Below, in pieces: positions 12,301 through 23,248 of a stretch of 64,000 bases of DNA. Origin of the DNA: Aulostomus chinensis. Its lineage: Eukaryota; Chordata; Actinopteri; Syngnathiformes; Aulostomidae. Position 1 is the first letter of the stretch. The number at the start of each line of letters is the position of its first letter. Below the pieces are notes generated by a model. It was not told where the DNA came from, ran no database searches, and was given only the letters and a program-made list of their open reading frames with translations. The stretch covers positions 28,479,041-28,543,040 of the forward strand of contig JBBMOA010000006.1 of assembly GCA_037954235.1 (NCBI GenBank). Direction: 5' to 3'. A program made the translations under genes and the position numbers.

Positions 12301-15300
12301 TAAAGCCAGCTGTTGGTCTTATTTTGGGAATTAGAGGATCACTGGAGATTCATCTGCTCAAGAAGTGTCAAGACCTGCCAGTCTTCAGCAAAGTGGTGAA
12401 TTCACTGACTGCCATGATGCTGCTAACAACCAAAACAGAGGAGTAACGTGAGGTATGGCATGATGGTGGGTTAGATGTTCGTGCGCGTGCGCGGGTGTGT
12501 GTGAGTGTGTGTGAGAAGTCTCACCAGTACGCGTTTCCATGAGGAATACTCCCCCAGTGCCACGGCGATGTAAACAAAGATTACAGCATAGCTGATCATG
12601 AAGATAGGGATGTCCTCTGCTGTTGTCCGATTAATCTCATCCTCCAGGGACCTCTGTGGACACGAGGTGCAGAGATCAGTATGTGGTTACTTGTGAGGAC
12701 CCCTCCTTTATTATTTTATAGGAGCAGACAGACGCGTCACAAAGTTGCAAAAAGCTCCAGTAAAACCCCAACCATCGACTGAAACCAGTCTGCTCGTATT
12801 GAACAGGGAACATGCTGGAAACTGTCTTTCTCGTGAGGCAGATTTTCACATAGGTTTCTGTACCTCTGCCATGTATGCAAACGTGAAGTTGGCGGCTGGG
12901 TTTTTCTGGTAGTCTTGGACAATTCTAAGAAACTCTTTCTCCCACTGCATGGCCACCTTGAACTTGGGGTTGGTGCGAGCGTAGTTGTTGAGGGAGAAAG
13001 TCAGAATGAAAGCCTTCGCATTGGTGTAGTCGTCACCTGAAAAAAAAAGAAAAAAGAAGCAAGACAATGAGATGTTGGTCGTTCGACAGATACGTAAAGT
13101 GCGGAAGATGATGCCAAACGTCACTCACTTTCATAGCCTCCCACGGCGAGGAATGGAAAGACGGGAGCTCCGTAGTCGGCCATGCAGCTCATACCTAAGT
13201 CGGTGATGTCTTTGAAGGACAGAGGCGAGCTGGAGAGGAAAATAGAAGACAAGAAAGAAACCTACTTTATCACAGAGAAGCTGCTGAAGAATGTTCCATT
13301 TCCATTCAGTTTTGTGTGGAGTCCTTACTTGAGGCAGTAGATGAGGTGGTCTCTCCAGTCCACCTCTTTGGTCACCCCCAGCTCCGTCATGTTCACTTTG
13401 GCGTTGATGTTATCCAAGCTGTTCTGGAAGTACTGAGGCAGGCTGTTGACGGCACAGTCAGTCAGGGAGGGGTTGGATGGATTTAGAGGCGCAAAACACA
13501 CATCTTTCAGACTGGCTGTGCGGTTCAGATCCTCTGACCAAAACTCGATATTCTACAACAACAACAACAACAACAAAAAGATGCATTAAAATGATGCAGA
13601 GAAATGTTGTAAATGCTTTTAACGCCTAACTTTGGATCTTCACCTGTATTTGTTTCTGGAGCTCCAGCAGCTCAATGATGAGATCTTTAGATACCAAACC
13701 ACTAAAATTCTGTGGACCAAATAGCAAAGACTCGTAAATTTGGCCTTTTCTGCCCGGCGCTGTCAAGATTAGCTGGTTCGTCCTGAAGAAGGGGTCAAAG
13801 TGCGTGTCGTGGAAGTCCTTCTCCTGGCGGGCTCGGCTGTTAGGGGCAGACCACAGCTCAACCGGGTCAGTGGTGAGCTCAATGAACATGAGGCCGGCAG
13901 AGAAAGCAGCCACCACTCCAGCAGACACCAGCAGCACCTTGAATACAGACAGAATATTAACAAGTGAGACATCCCTTCTTCCTCTGACAACCAGCAGCTA
14001 CATCTTAAACTTCAATGTTCTCACACATTATTATCTGTTTATGCTGACGTATATACTTTTTTCTTTACACAAAATGCAGGTTCTATATCCAGATTTTTTG
14101 GTGAAACTAACCGTTAGTGGATATGTGGCCATGAGGGTCCCCCATTTCTGAAAGAGAGAACTTAGGAAGGCTTGAGCAGCCCGGCTGTTCCTGTCAGCAC
14201 ATGTCACCGTTGCCGGATTAATGATCTGCTGAGTCACGTTGTTACAGTTGAGGTCTTTGCCTCTCCCCTTTCTCTTTCCTTTCTCCTCGTCCTTTTTCTT
14301 CTGAGAATTCACCAAGTAGGAGACGAGAAGGTAGAACAGGAAGGCAAATATCAGGAGGCAGAATAAGACAATAGAAATCACAAGGAAGCCATCCGTGCCC
14401 AGCAGTCTGAAGGGTCCGGGGGGCAGCGGGGGGGACGGAACCATGGGGCATGACTCTTGGCAGTCCTGGCAGGAGCAGACTTGACCTCCAGAGGGGGTGA
14501 TCTCATTACACTTTAAGGCTCGTCCGTTGTAGGGGATCACACCCTTCGGTAGACCCTCGGTGTCGCCTGGTTTTATCAGCCTGAAGTCTATGTCCAGTGG
14601 AGCCAAGCCATTACTGGAATCGCCCTGGAAGTCGTACCAGCGCTGGGGGGTGCACAGCTTGGCGCCATAGCGCCCACACATGGTAGCAATGGCGAAGCCT
14701 CCAGTGGCAGGTATCCTGACATTTCTACACGACAAGAAAGCTGCGTCCGCAAAGTTGGTAGAGAGGAAAGCCTGGTAACCCACCACAGCCTCTCTGGTCT
14801 TGCCCAGGTAAGTGACGTTCATGACCCTGGTAACTTTTACCGTCTGGCTCTGATGGGGGCTGCAGGTGTTGATGCAGTGAAGGTGGGCGAAGTTTTCAGC
14901 ACAGGAGGGGCAGCGGACCAGCACGGCCTTGGACAGGGTCAAACTCATTTCCAGGGACGACAGCTGTTTGATGGAGCAGCAGGCGAATGTGTTGCCCTCG
15001 CCGTTGTCCAACATAGGACACACCTGTGGCAAGGACAGGTGCTAGTTTACAACCTGACAGACCAAGAACACTGAATGATCGACGCATGTTTTATCTGCTT
15101 ATATTAAATATTTGGTTGCTGTTTTTTTTTTTTTTTAACTCACTGCACTTTGCATACCTGAACTACCAAAACACTTTTTACTGAGCTGAGATTTTCGATT
15201 CCATGTCATTGCCCCCTGTCTTCAATACATGTAAAGGTTTGCTTGCCTGCTTTCATCTCTTTAATGTTATCCAGCTGTGATGATGATTGAACGCCCCTAC

Positions 15301-16258
15301 AGGGATTAGTAAAGGATCTTCCCTGACACAATTAGTAAACTATCCTGTTGTAGATTTGATTTTGCTGCTGGTATTCAGCCCAGCCATCGGCTTCAACTCG
15401 ACAGAAAGCGAGTCTTCACACGGACCTGTTGGAGCTTCCTGTAGTGCTCTCCGCTCAGGGCCCGGGCGCGGCTGTAATTGAGACAAGGGACGAAGGGAGG
15501 AATGAGGTTGTCTCCCAGCGACGGGTTACGACCACACTCCTCGTAGAAAGCACAGTAGCCGTGCTTATGTTGGGCCTCCGATAAAACCTGCGGAGTTATC
15601 GAGAAAAATGCAGAATGAGAAGAATGTTTAAAGACATGTAATTTCATGTTTCCTCTTGGCACAATCTATCTTTTATATTGTACACAAAGTAAATAAAAAA
15701 AAAAGATTCTGATGGATATTTACACCTAGGAAGCAAGCTTAATTATAGGTAACTTAATTTTACCAGACATTAAATCATCTACTGAATGTCTAAAGGAGTT
15801 ATCACCACTGTGGGAATGTACTGCGCCCTGCCGTATCAGCTACTTCATGTCACTTCACAGGACCAATAAATACTGGTGTTGAAGTTGAAATATGGAGATT
15901 ACAACTTCAATCTACCTCTGTAATAAAAGAAGATTACAATTTTAGACGTACCTCATGTACATACAGTTAATCTAACTCATGCCTGACGCGTGCAGACCCT
16001 CCCAGGCCAAAATAAGCCGGAGCTGTCATCAAACTCGGTATCAGCACTTCAGTCTCACTGGATCCTTTTAATTACAATTTTTTTGTCCCTCGACATTTGC
16101 AAAGATGACAGTTATAACACCTTTTTAAATGACTACATTTTTACGGACACATTATTGCTGGTAAAGAACTAAAACTAGAAGCAGGACGCCATCATGAAAT
16201 AGCCTGACCAACTCACCAGGCAAGTCAGAAAACAGATCAGCGCTGCGACATGAACCAT
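6322..16258 (-). CDS. npc1l1: NPC1-like intracellular cholesterol transporter 1 (complete, 21 exons)
   Basis: Multi-pass membrane protein for sterol uptake at the cell surface; in mammals it is the ezetimibe target in enterocytes. Exons in transcript order: 16217-16258, 15426-15587, 14112-15023, 13644-13937, 13329-13552, 13129-13229, 12864-13036, 12525-12653, 11012-11194, 10800-10914, 10423-10688, 10240-10329, 9962-10152, 8591-8718, 8359-8488, 8230-8285, 7993-8143, 7669-7900, 6895-7008, 6649-6811, 6322-6560. They sum to 4095 nt, giving 1364 aa (human 1359). The signal peptide starts MVHVAALICFLTCL. The Cys-rich sterol-binding N-domain spans about 20-270 (CAFYEECG, HCINTCSPHQS, DSSNGLAPLDIDF, CSCQDC), TM1 about 279-306, and the sterol-sensing domain about 645-810 (SSLVILQVVPFLVLAVGADN, GSVAPSMLLCSLSE). 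A second five-helix bundle spans about 1116-1285. NGLAPLDI favours NPC1L1 over NPC1. Confidence 0.95.
8840..9340. repeat. Diverged duplication inside npc1l1 intron 13
   Basis: About 8880-8960 and 9260-9335 share a backbone: TGAATAAC/AAATAG, then TGAGAACTAT, TAAA and AGCCTGGCT in the same order and spacing. By eye the match is partial. Confidence 0.4.
9405..9455. repeat. AGCTAAGC-like short tandem repeat
   Basis: Imperfect units of AAGC/CAAGCTAAGCTAA and GCTCAGCTAAGCC recur within 50 bp in npc1l1 intron 13. It is low-complexity sequence without other signal. Confidence 0.5.
11455..11510. repeat. AT-rich imperfect (TA)n tract in npc1l1 intron 8
   Basis: Alternating TA and CATA units, seen directly. 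Confidence 0.6.
12481..12513. repeat. (GT)n/(GC)n microsatellite next to npc1l1 exon 8 donor
   Basis: GTGCGCGTGCGCGGGTGTGTG-type repeat. On the transcript it reads as CA-rich sequence starting about 12 nt inside intron 8, whose exon ends at 12525. Confidence 0.7.
14112..15023 (-). other. npc1l1: npc1l1 exon 3: sterol-binding N-domain, TM1 and basic linker
   Basis: This 912-nt exon encodes residues about 69-372. It holds most of the Cys-rich luminal NPC domain, ending in CSCQDCQESCP and a proline-rich stretch (PSPPLPPGPF). A 28-residue hydrophobic helix (about 279-306) and a Lys-rich cytoplasmic segment (KKKDEEKGKRKGRGK) follow. Its CAG acceptor and GTTAGT donor are clear. Confidence 0.85.
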
Positions 16259-19200
16259 GACTGGTGGTCTTTGAGCAGCAGAAGAGTCGGGGTCCGCGGG
16301 TTCAGTACAACTGAGAGTACAGTGGTCACTGCCGCCCTGTTGCAAGACTCATTAGAAAGTTAGCGAGAACTGCTCTCCTGGGTCCGAGTCGTTTTCTCTG
16401 TCTTCTAACTTTTTAGGGTTGGGAACCGAAATATTGGGACTTGCCCAGCGTCATCGCTCCGGTGATGTCACACCTGTCTTATCTGGTCTGATGCGGCTGC
16501 TGGCCAATCACCGCTGGGGTTGATCAATTCCTCTGTCTGATAATTAACAGGGGAGGGATTTTGATAGGGTTGCTGAGGAGACGCAGAGCAGCTGTTGGAA
16601 AGTGCAGGAGAATCCATAACAACAGACACACCCAGCTCCTCATTTACTGCTCCTGACTCAGGCACGGGTCACCTGCTAACATGGAACTATTGATCCGCGC
16701 TGATCTGGATCAGATCTGTTCGCAGCCACATTCCTCGTAAGAGTTGAGGTTATTCACGTGCCACTCACATGCATAGTGCAGCAGGTTACGTGAAGCTAGG
16801 ACTTGTATGCATGCTGGTTCTCACCTGCTGACCACCTGATCTACCTGAGACTTTCAGTGTGGAAGTCCTACTTCACACCCAGTGAAGCCCTGATGGCAGC
16901 AGGCGGTGGTGCCAAGACAGTACCAGCAACACTTCCTGGATCACATCCTACCATCAAAGATAACTTTTGTAATTAGCGTTGTTATCACAAGTCAAGGTCA
17001 CGGCTGAGATAAAAGTGACAAGCCAAAGCTCCACGGTCATGCCACAGGGGCACCACCAGGATCAGTGCAAAGGTGCACAAGCATTTCAATTGAAGATAAC
17101 CAGAGATGGTGAAAAAGACAAGAAGAAACGGGGCAGATAGGGTTCTCTTTGTTCTTTCACACGCGCTGATAGTTTTTGTGATGTGACTAGCGCTCCAAAA
17201 ACTGGAGAAGAGCGGAATCTGGATCAGTCACGTCATTTATCTGCATGCTCGTGCAGTTCTGAAGTTGCAGTTTCAACAGGTGACATTCACCTGAAAAGGG
17301 AGCTTCTGTGCATAAATTAATTTGTTCTCGGATTTATTACAAGATTATAAAATTTCTGTTCTGCTTTATCGTCTTTATATGATCTTGAGGGGATCGCAGT
17401 GTACCTGGGTGGCACTAATTCTTTATGAGTGCCTATTGACACACACACGCGCACACACACACACACACACCAGGGACTCGGCTCATTCATAAAGGAGTTC
17501 AAAACTCTACGCTGCACTTATGAAAGAAATAATATCATTTGTTTGCTTCCACATCTTGGACAGAAATGTGAAACTGTAGCGAGAGATATTTTCACAGATG
17601 CAGACAACTTTAATAATTTGTCTCAATTTGTACGCGATACACTTCTTATTACAAGACCAGAATATTTTATGTTGGTTGTTGACCGCTCATTAATACACAG
17701 TCGCATCTGATTCAAGCCCCGTGAGCCAGGGAGCAGCTAAAGCGATCAGGGAACGTTCTAAATATACCAGGTGAATTATGGACCATACGAAACACAGCAC
17801 ATTTATTTGACTTACTGTCACGTTCACTGTTATTAATGCAGCTTCACAAATCGTCTCGGCTGAATATGAGACAAATCCCCATGAATAACTGCGTAGTTCT
17901 TGCTGCTGCAGCTTTCAGCTCTGGCCACTGAATGCAACAAATCAACAAGCAAATGACTGAAGAGCGAAGAATCTTTCAGGGGCTCGGACGCAACATGAGA
18001 TAATAAATTCACAAAAGTTGCCACACGGAGAAAAGTGAACGTTTACTCAGGAGATGATCTGAGTTTCTCATTATTTATGTCGCACTTCAGCTGACCGCTA
18101 AAAAGATTTGTTGCTTTACGGAGTAAAAATTTAAACGGAAAGACTTTTATAGAGTCAAGAAACATGATATGTGCGGTTGGTTTTTCTGCACCGAGATCCG
18201 TTTGTTCTGTACAAAAGGGTTTTTTGGTTTTTTTGTCCTTCACTCTTGGAGGAACCAGCAGGAGCTGTTGCTTGTCATTCATGCATCATTCATGTACCGA
18301 CCAGTGCGCTTTACACTTCTGCGAGTATCCTTCTTTTTCAATACAACTTTTATCAGTGTGCATTTGTAAATATTCCTGTGTCTGACAATGAGACCGAAAC
18401 AATTTCAAGCCAAATTCCCAGAGTGACTTCCTGCTGCCGCTGCGACCACAGCAGCGTGATTCATCTCGCTCTCCTTCAGTGTCTAAAACATACTTATCTT
18501 CACAATTATGCTCCAAGACTTTGCTGATCTCACATGCAGATAACACACACTTTCCCCTCTTTATGGCTGTCAATCAACGATCGTTTACAGCGGTCTGGTC
18601 CAGCTGGACTTGGACACGAGTCTCTGCTATCAGCTGCTGACTGTCAGTGGAGGTATAAACCCTCAGCAGGATGGAGATAGGATGATCCTCGCTGATCTGG
18701 GCTCAGATTGTCTCTCATATCAGTGAGGGTGAAGAGGTTCAGGATCATCGTTTAGAACCCTAATTAGATGCTGGTCTGAGGCGATGATGGCAGCTCGTTC
18801 CTGTCTTTCACAAGTCTGATTTTTAGTGCCACTTTGTGCGCAGTTGCGTCCTCATTTCCTACTTTTTTTTTTTCTTGAAATCTTCACGTCACACACTCGC
18901 ACTGTTAAAATGGTTTGGATCTATTTCAAACGTGTTTTAATACCTGGAGCTGTGAGCAGAGATATTTCAACTCCTGCATGTAATCTTTTGGAGAATAAAG
19001 CTGACTCCTTCTGATTTATACCTTCATGTCCGCCTCAGTTTGACACCTGCGCGGAAGATTATTGATGTTGTGGGATTCAAAAAGCAAAACTGTGGATCGT
19101 CATCTGGATTAGAGGAGCATCGTACTCCCACAGTTACGGTACGTTAGGTGTATCACACCTGGCTGTTGTGCTGCAGGTATGCAGGGGTCATTAACCTCCG

Positions 19201-20757
19201 TGTCAAAGCCTGCGGGGGTCGTCAGGGGCTTTACAGCTCTGTTGTGACACTTGAAGGAAGGATCCGGGGCAGGAAACTGCAGGGTAGAGCGTGTAAACAA
19301 AACAAATGAATAAGCTGTCCCTCTGTCCCATGCATGAATGTGTGTTCTGCCCTGTTTTATGAACCGCGGTCATTGCACAAGCTGCATTTCCACTCGCACA
19401 ATAAATGGGTGCAAACACACCTTTATCAGCAGCTTTCACGTCAACATGCTGCTCCTGCTTCAACAGTGCTGCCTTATCCATCGAGAACTGGACTTCCAGA
19501 GATGTTGGGCCTCCTCTTACACACACACACACTACTTATACATTTGTATGATGCCTATATGCCTATAAAGGATCATAGCAATATTACTGTTTAACATTCA
19601 AGTTCAGAGTAAATCAAATACATGGAAAGTTGGAAAAAAAAAAGTAAAATTCCCCCAAATATGGAATCTCATGTATGTCACCAGATCTTACACCTTCAGA
19701 CTCTTCCATGTGACGCCCTGTTGATGATGACTGTTCTTTCAACCCGGTCCACCGAGACTCACCTGGAACTGTCTGGAGACCCCCCCCCCCCCCCGAGGCC
19801 CCGCCTCAACTATTTTTTGCACTTGGAGCCTCAGACAGATGCGGCCCTCCCGCTGTAGTCAAGAGAGGGACGACAGCTCAACGGCTCATACCAAAACACT
19901 TGAGCAGATATAGAGCCGAACAGGAAGGAGGAACCATGTTTGACCTGTCAGGGAGGGAGATGGCGTGGATTCTTGGGATTCTGATGCACCTACAGGCCTT
20001 CGCTCACAGCAGTTTGACCAGTCACGGCTCACACTGACGGCTCCGGTCCGCTCACCTCCACACAGCCGTGACAGCGACACACCTGAGAGGATGCAACCGT
20101 TAACAGAGATGCACGACTGTGGTGGTGTTTGTTCTTTCAGATATCTACAAGGTCATGGTTTTCACATTTATTGTAAACAAGTTCTATTTTCCTTGACTAA
20201 AATATTCTGAAAAGCACAGAAATCCTAAACATACCATAGGATTTCCTCATCATCGGTTGCAAAGAGGAAAAACTGGGCTGATATAAATAAGGCCACACGA
20301 CTACACCATGCCGAGCTGATGTCATCGTACATCCCTGCGAATCAATAGGTGTTCTCATGCTGTGTGATTACTACCATGCTCTCTAACAAATACAGCAGGA
20401 ACCCAGCAGCAATCTAATCAATAATGATTATCAGATCAATGATTCCCAGGCAGTGTCACCTGCTTCGTCAGCGCTTGTGTCTACACTCACACTTAAAAAG
20501 ATCCCTGGGGAAGCTTCCAGGTTTGATTTACTTCAATTTTCCTGAATTTAAACACCTGACAGACACAATACTGTTGATGTGGATTTGAAATCACGCAGTT
20601 ATGATGAAGTCAATCTGCTCACAACCTGAAATCAACCTTAGCGTCAGGTGACGTCACGTGTGCCGATGAATAAAACTGGGTTTGCTGAGGAGGTGACGCG
20701 TACTTCAGAAAATTTACTCTACTCTGAATGAGGCAAGATTTCTTAGGGAAATGTGAA
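16259..20757. other. Intergenic region upstream of npc1l1
   Basis: No coding exon with splice sites or recognisable protein similarity is seen in either strand. It must contain the npc1l1 promoter near 16260-16400, but no definite TATA box is visible. There is a (CA)n at 17440-17471 and a C-run at about 19782-19795. Confidence 0.55.
17440..17471. repeat. (CA)n microsatellite
   Basis: About 15 CA units with one CGCG interruption. Confidence 0.8.
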
Positions 20758-21011
20758 TTTATTCCAGAAAACTCAACATAAAAGGACAAAAACATCTTCT
20801 ATCCCAATGAAAAGCACATTTTGTGAGAAATAAAGTAAAAGACATGGCTCGTTTGTAGAGTTCGGAGACAATTTTTAGTACTAAAACATAATCCAAAAGT
20901 ACAATAAAAGTAAAAAACAAAAGTCATGCAACATTTTCCAAAGTTCAAAAGTATTGCTCACTATCTGAACTTTAAAAATACAGTGAGTATGAAAAGGGTG
21001 GGGTGGGGGGT
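20758..21011 (-). other. nono-like 3' UTR with poly(A) signal
   Basis: On the minus strand the first clear AATAAA is at plus 20758-20763, about 250 nt after the stop. No genomic poly(A) tract (poly-T on plus) follows it, so if the gene is a retrocopy its tail has decayed. Confidence 0.45.
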
Positions 21012-22289
21012 TCAAAATCTACGCTGCTTATTAGGTACATAGTCCCCGGGGCCGGGGAGGCCTCTAGGGAAGCCCCCCTGGCCTCCCCCAGGCATGTTGG
21101 CGCTCCCTGGCCCTGGCATCAGGGGGGCGTTCTCCGAGGCCATGCTGGCCGTACCCATGTGCATCCTCATGTCTTGCTCCCTGTTTTCAGAGAAGTTGCC
21201 TCTGAAGCCCTCCTGCTGTCTCTTCATCATCTCCTCGTTACGCATCCTCATCTCCTCCTCCCTCCGCCGGCGTTCCTCCTCCTGCCGCAGCTCGGCCTGC
21301 TTCCTCTTCTGCACCTCCTGACTGTGGAGCTCCTCCATCCTCCGCAGCTCCTCCTGGCGCCTCAGCAGGTCCTGCCTCATCAGCATCACCTGATGCTCGT
21401 GTCTGGCAGCCTCCATCTCGGCCTCCAGCTTCTCCTGAGCTTCCTTCATGTTGCGGTCCACCATCTCATACTGCTGCTTCTCCATTTCCATCAAGGCTTT
21501 CCAGCGCATGGCGTACTCATACTCAAAGCTGCCCGGCTGAGCGAATCGAGGCGGCTGCTCACGCTCTTTGTGATACTGTTGGTTTTTGTTTATGAGCTTT
21601 TCTGACAGTCCCTCTTCTTCATCGAACTGATCCATCGGCTCCACTGTCACAGGCCGAGGGAAAGCCGTGAGCAGGTAGGCACCATCGCTGCACTTATCCA
21701 AAGCCTTTCGTGCAGCTGGCTTGGAAGTGTACTCCACTATTCCCTTCCCCGTGGGCCTCCCCCGGTCATCCACTATGACCACGGCTCTTTCTATCTGACC
21801 AAAGATGGCGAAGGCCTCTTCCAGCAGCTCATTGGACACGAACTCGGGTAGATTTTTCACAGATAGAGCAGCCCCGTGTGTTGCGAATCTGACCCGTATG
21901 GGTCTACCTCTGAAGGGGGTATCATCTAGCTCCGCTCTGGCGATCTCGGCAATGATTCTGGTCTCCAGCCGGATGAAGCCGAAGCCTCGTTCCTTGTTGA
22001 CAAAGATCTCGCTGGCCTTGCCGTACTTGGCGAACAGCTTTTCCAGGTCCTCCTCGGTTATCCCGGTGGGCAGGTTTCCTACAAACAACCTGCTGCGCTG
22101 GGTGAAGGTTTTCTCCCCGGGCTTCCTAAAGCTCTGCAGATCCAGCGTTAAGGCCTCATTCGGGCGGCTTTGGTCGCTGGGTTCCGGCTGCTGGCCGTTT
22201 GAGTTCGGCCCACCGTGTTTCTTCTGCTCTCCAGACCCTGGCTGGCGGTTGGGGCCGTGATTCTGCTGGGGGCCTCTGTTACCTTGCAT
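21012..22289 (-). CDS. NONO-like DBHS RNA-binding protein, intronless
   Basis: One uninterrupted 425-aa frame. DBHS proteins (NONO, SFPQ, PSPC1) are nuclear dimers that bind RNA and DNA in paraspeckles, splicing and repair. A Gly/Gln/Asn-rich N-tail spans 1-50, RRM1 about 66-137 (RLFVGNLP, GFGFIRLE), RRM2 about 140-215 (LSVKNLP, GKGIVEY), and the NOPS segment about 216-270 (VTVEPMDQ, REQPPRFAQPGSFEYEYA). A charged coiled coil spans about 265-362 (AARHEHQVMLMRQDL, EELRRMEELH), and a Gly/Pro tail ends PNKQRRF. RKPGEKTFTQRSRLFVGNLP is closest to NONO; the tail is shorter than human NONO (471 aa). The ATG at 22289 has A at -3. Vertebrate NONO genes have introns, so this may be a retrogene; it has no frameshift or stop. 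It lies head-to-head with pold2. Naming it nono is not certain. Confidence 0.88.
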   Translation of the reverse strand: MQGNRGPQQNHGPNRQPGSGEQKKHGGPNSNGQQPEPSDQSRPNEALTLDLQSFRKPGEKTFTQRSRLFVGNLPTGITEEDLEKLFAKYGKASEIFVNKERGFGFIRLETRIIAEIARAELDDTPFRGRPIRVRFATHGAALSVKNLPEFVSNELLEEAFAIFGQIERAVVIVDDRGRPTGKGIVEYTSKPAARKALDKCSDGAYLLTAFPRPVTVEPMDQFDEEEGLSEKLINKNQQYHKEREQPPRFAQPGSFEYEYAMRWKALMEMEKQQYEMVDRNMKEAQEKLEAEMEAARHEHQVMLMRQDLLRRQEELRRMEELHSQEVQKRKQAELRQEEERRRREEEMRMRNEEMMKRQQEGFRGNFSENREQDMRMHMGTASMASENAPLMPGPGSANMPGGGQGGFPRGLPGPGDYVPNKQRRF

Positions 22290-23248
22290 GTTTGTTTTTG
22301 CAACAGAATCAAAACCCAAGCTGCCGAATCGCCCGATAAAAAGACGCAATCTCTTAAAAAAAAAGAGTGGCGCACAAAGGGCTACGAAAATGGCGAGTCT
22401 GCGTGCTGTTGTGCGGCGCTATTGTGACCTCATCTCAGTGCGACGAAGCTGTGAGGTCAAAACCGTGCGACGATGCGAGAAAGAACATAAATATCTCGAC
22501 GTGTGTTTATCTCACGGCTTCACCGTTGCCGCTCACAACGATATTTTACAGTTTCTAACAAATATAGCCTTAAAGGTGAAGTAGCTGTTATTTTGACGTC
22601 TCTTTCGTGCTGAGTACAGATTCTCGCGACAAACTGGGTAGGTTTTCGAAACCAGAGATGTTTTAGGAGAAGGGAGATGACAATATCAAATAAACCCGCG
22701 TAACAGCCGCGAGCTCCTCTCAGGGAAGAAGCGGCTCAGTCCCCAAAACAAACGACACACTTTATAAGAACACCAAGGTGTTACACATATGCTCATTTGT
22801 ACATCAAGAACAAGTCATAACTTAAAGTTTGTGATGGGAGACTTCGGAGGACTGAGACGACACGTTCAGCTAGCTCAGCCGCTATGATTCCGCCAAAGCG
22901 AACATAGCGAACTTTGCTATCTTCCCTTAGCAATAACATCTTGGGGAGAGCGGGTGATTTCGCGGTCTCTTTTCCTTACTGGAGGAGGAACGCATCTGTT
23001 AGAAATAGAGCGAATTAATATTTAGTTTAAGAAGTTTACCAGTTTAATCGCGACCCCCCGTCTGCGAAGGTAAAGTGTCTTTATAAGCCACATCCCCAAA
23101 GCAGCTGTTAGCATGTCTTTGGCGCTAGCTTACAGTGTTTGGCTACAATCCTTGTTTTGCTTGCAGGAAAGACGCCATGAGGAGATGGTGTTTGTGAAAG
23201 TTTTTAGATTCTTACTAAGCTCTGTAATGTCGTCTTTTCAGGACAGAC
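22290..23248. promoter_or_regulatory. Shared intergenic region between NONO-like gene and pold2 (candidate bidirectional promoter)
   Basis: Under 1 kb separates the two divergent start codons, and the stretch is moderately CpG-rich with no TATA box. A likely non-coding pold2 first exon ends at about 23069 (GCGAAG followed by GTAAAG), and its partner acceptor TTTTCAG ends at 23240, eight bases before the pold2 ATG. Direction and sharing are inferred from geometry. Confidence 0.55.

Noticed and set aside
6322..16258. NPC1 rather than NPC1L1
   Set aside because: The N-domain reads NGLAPLDI and CAFYEECG, and the second luminal loop reads QYLTIVPEGLF; all match NPC1L1. The C-tail also lacks the NPC1 dileucine ending.
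21003..21605. 200-codon plus-strand frame, Leu/His-rich
   Set aside because: It is the antisense of the NONO-like coiled-coil coding region.
22290..22349. Extended N-terminus of the NONO-like protein
   Set aside because: The extension begins at a TTG, not ATG; the first ATG is at 22289 with a good context.
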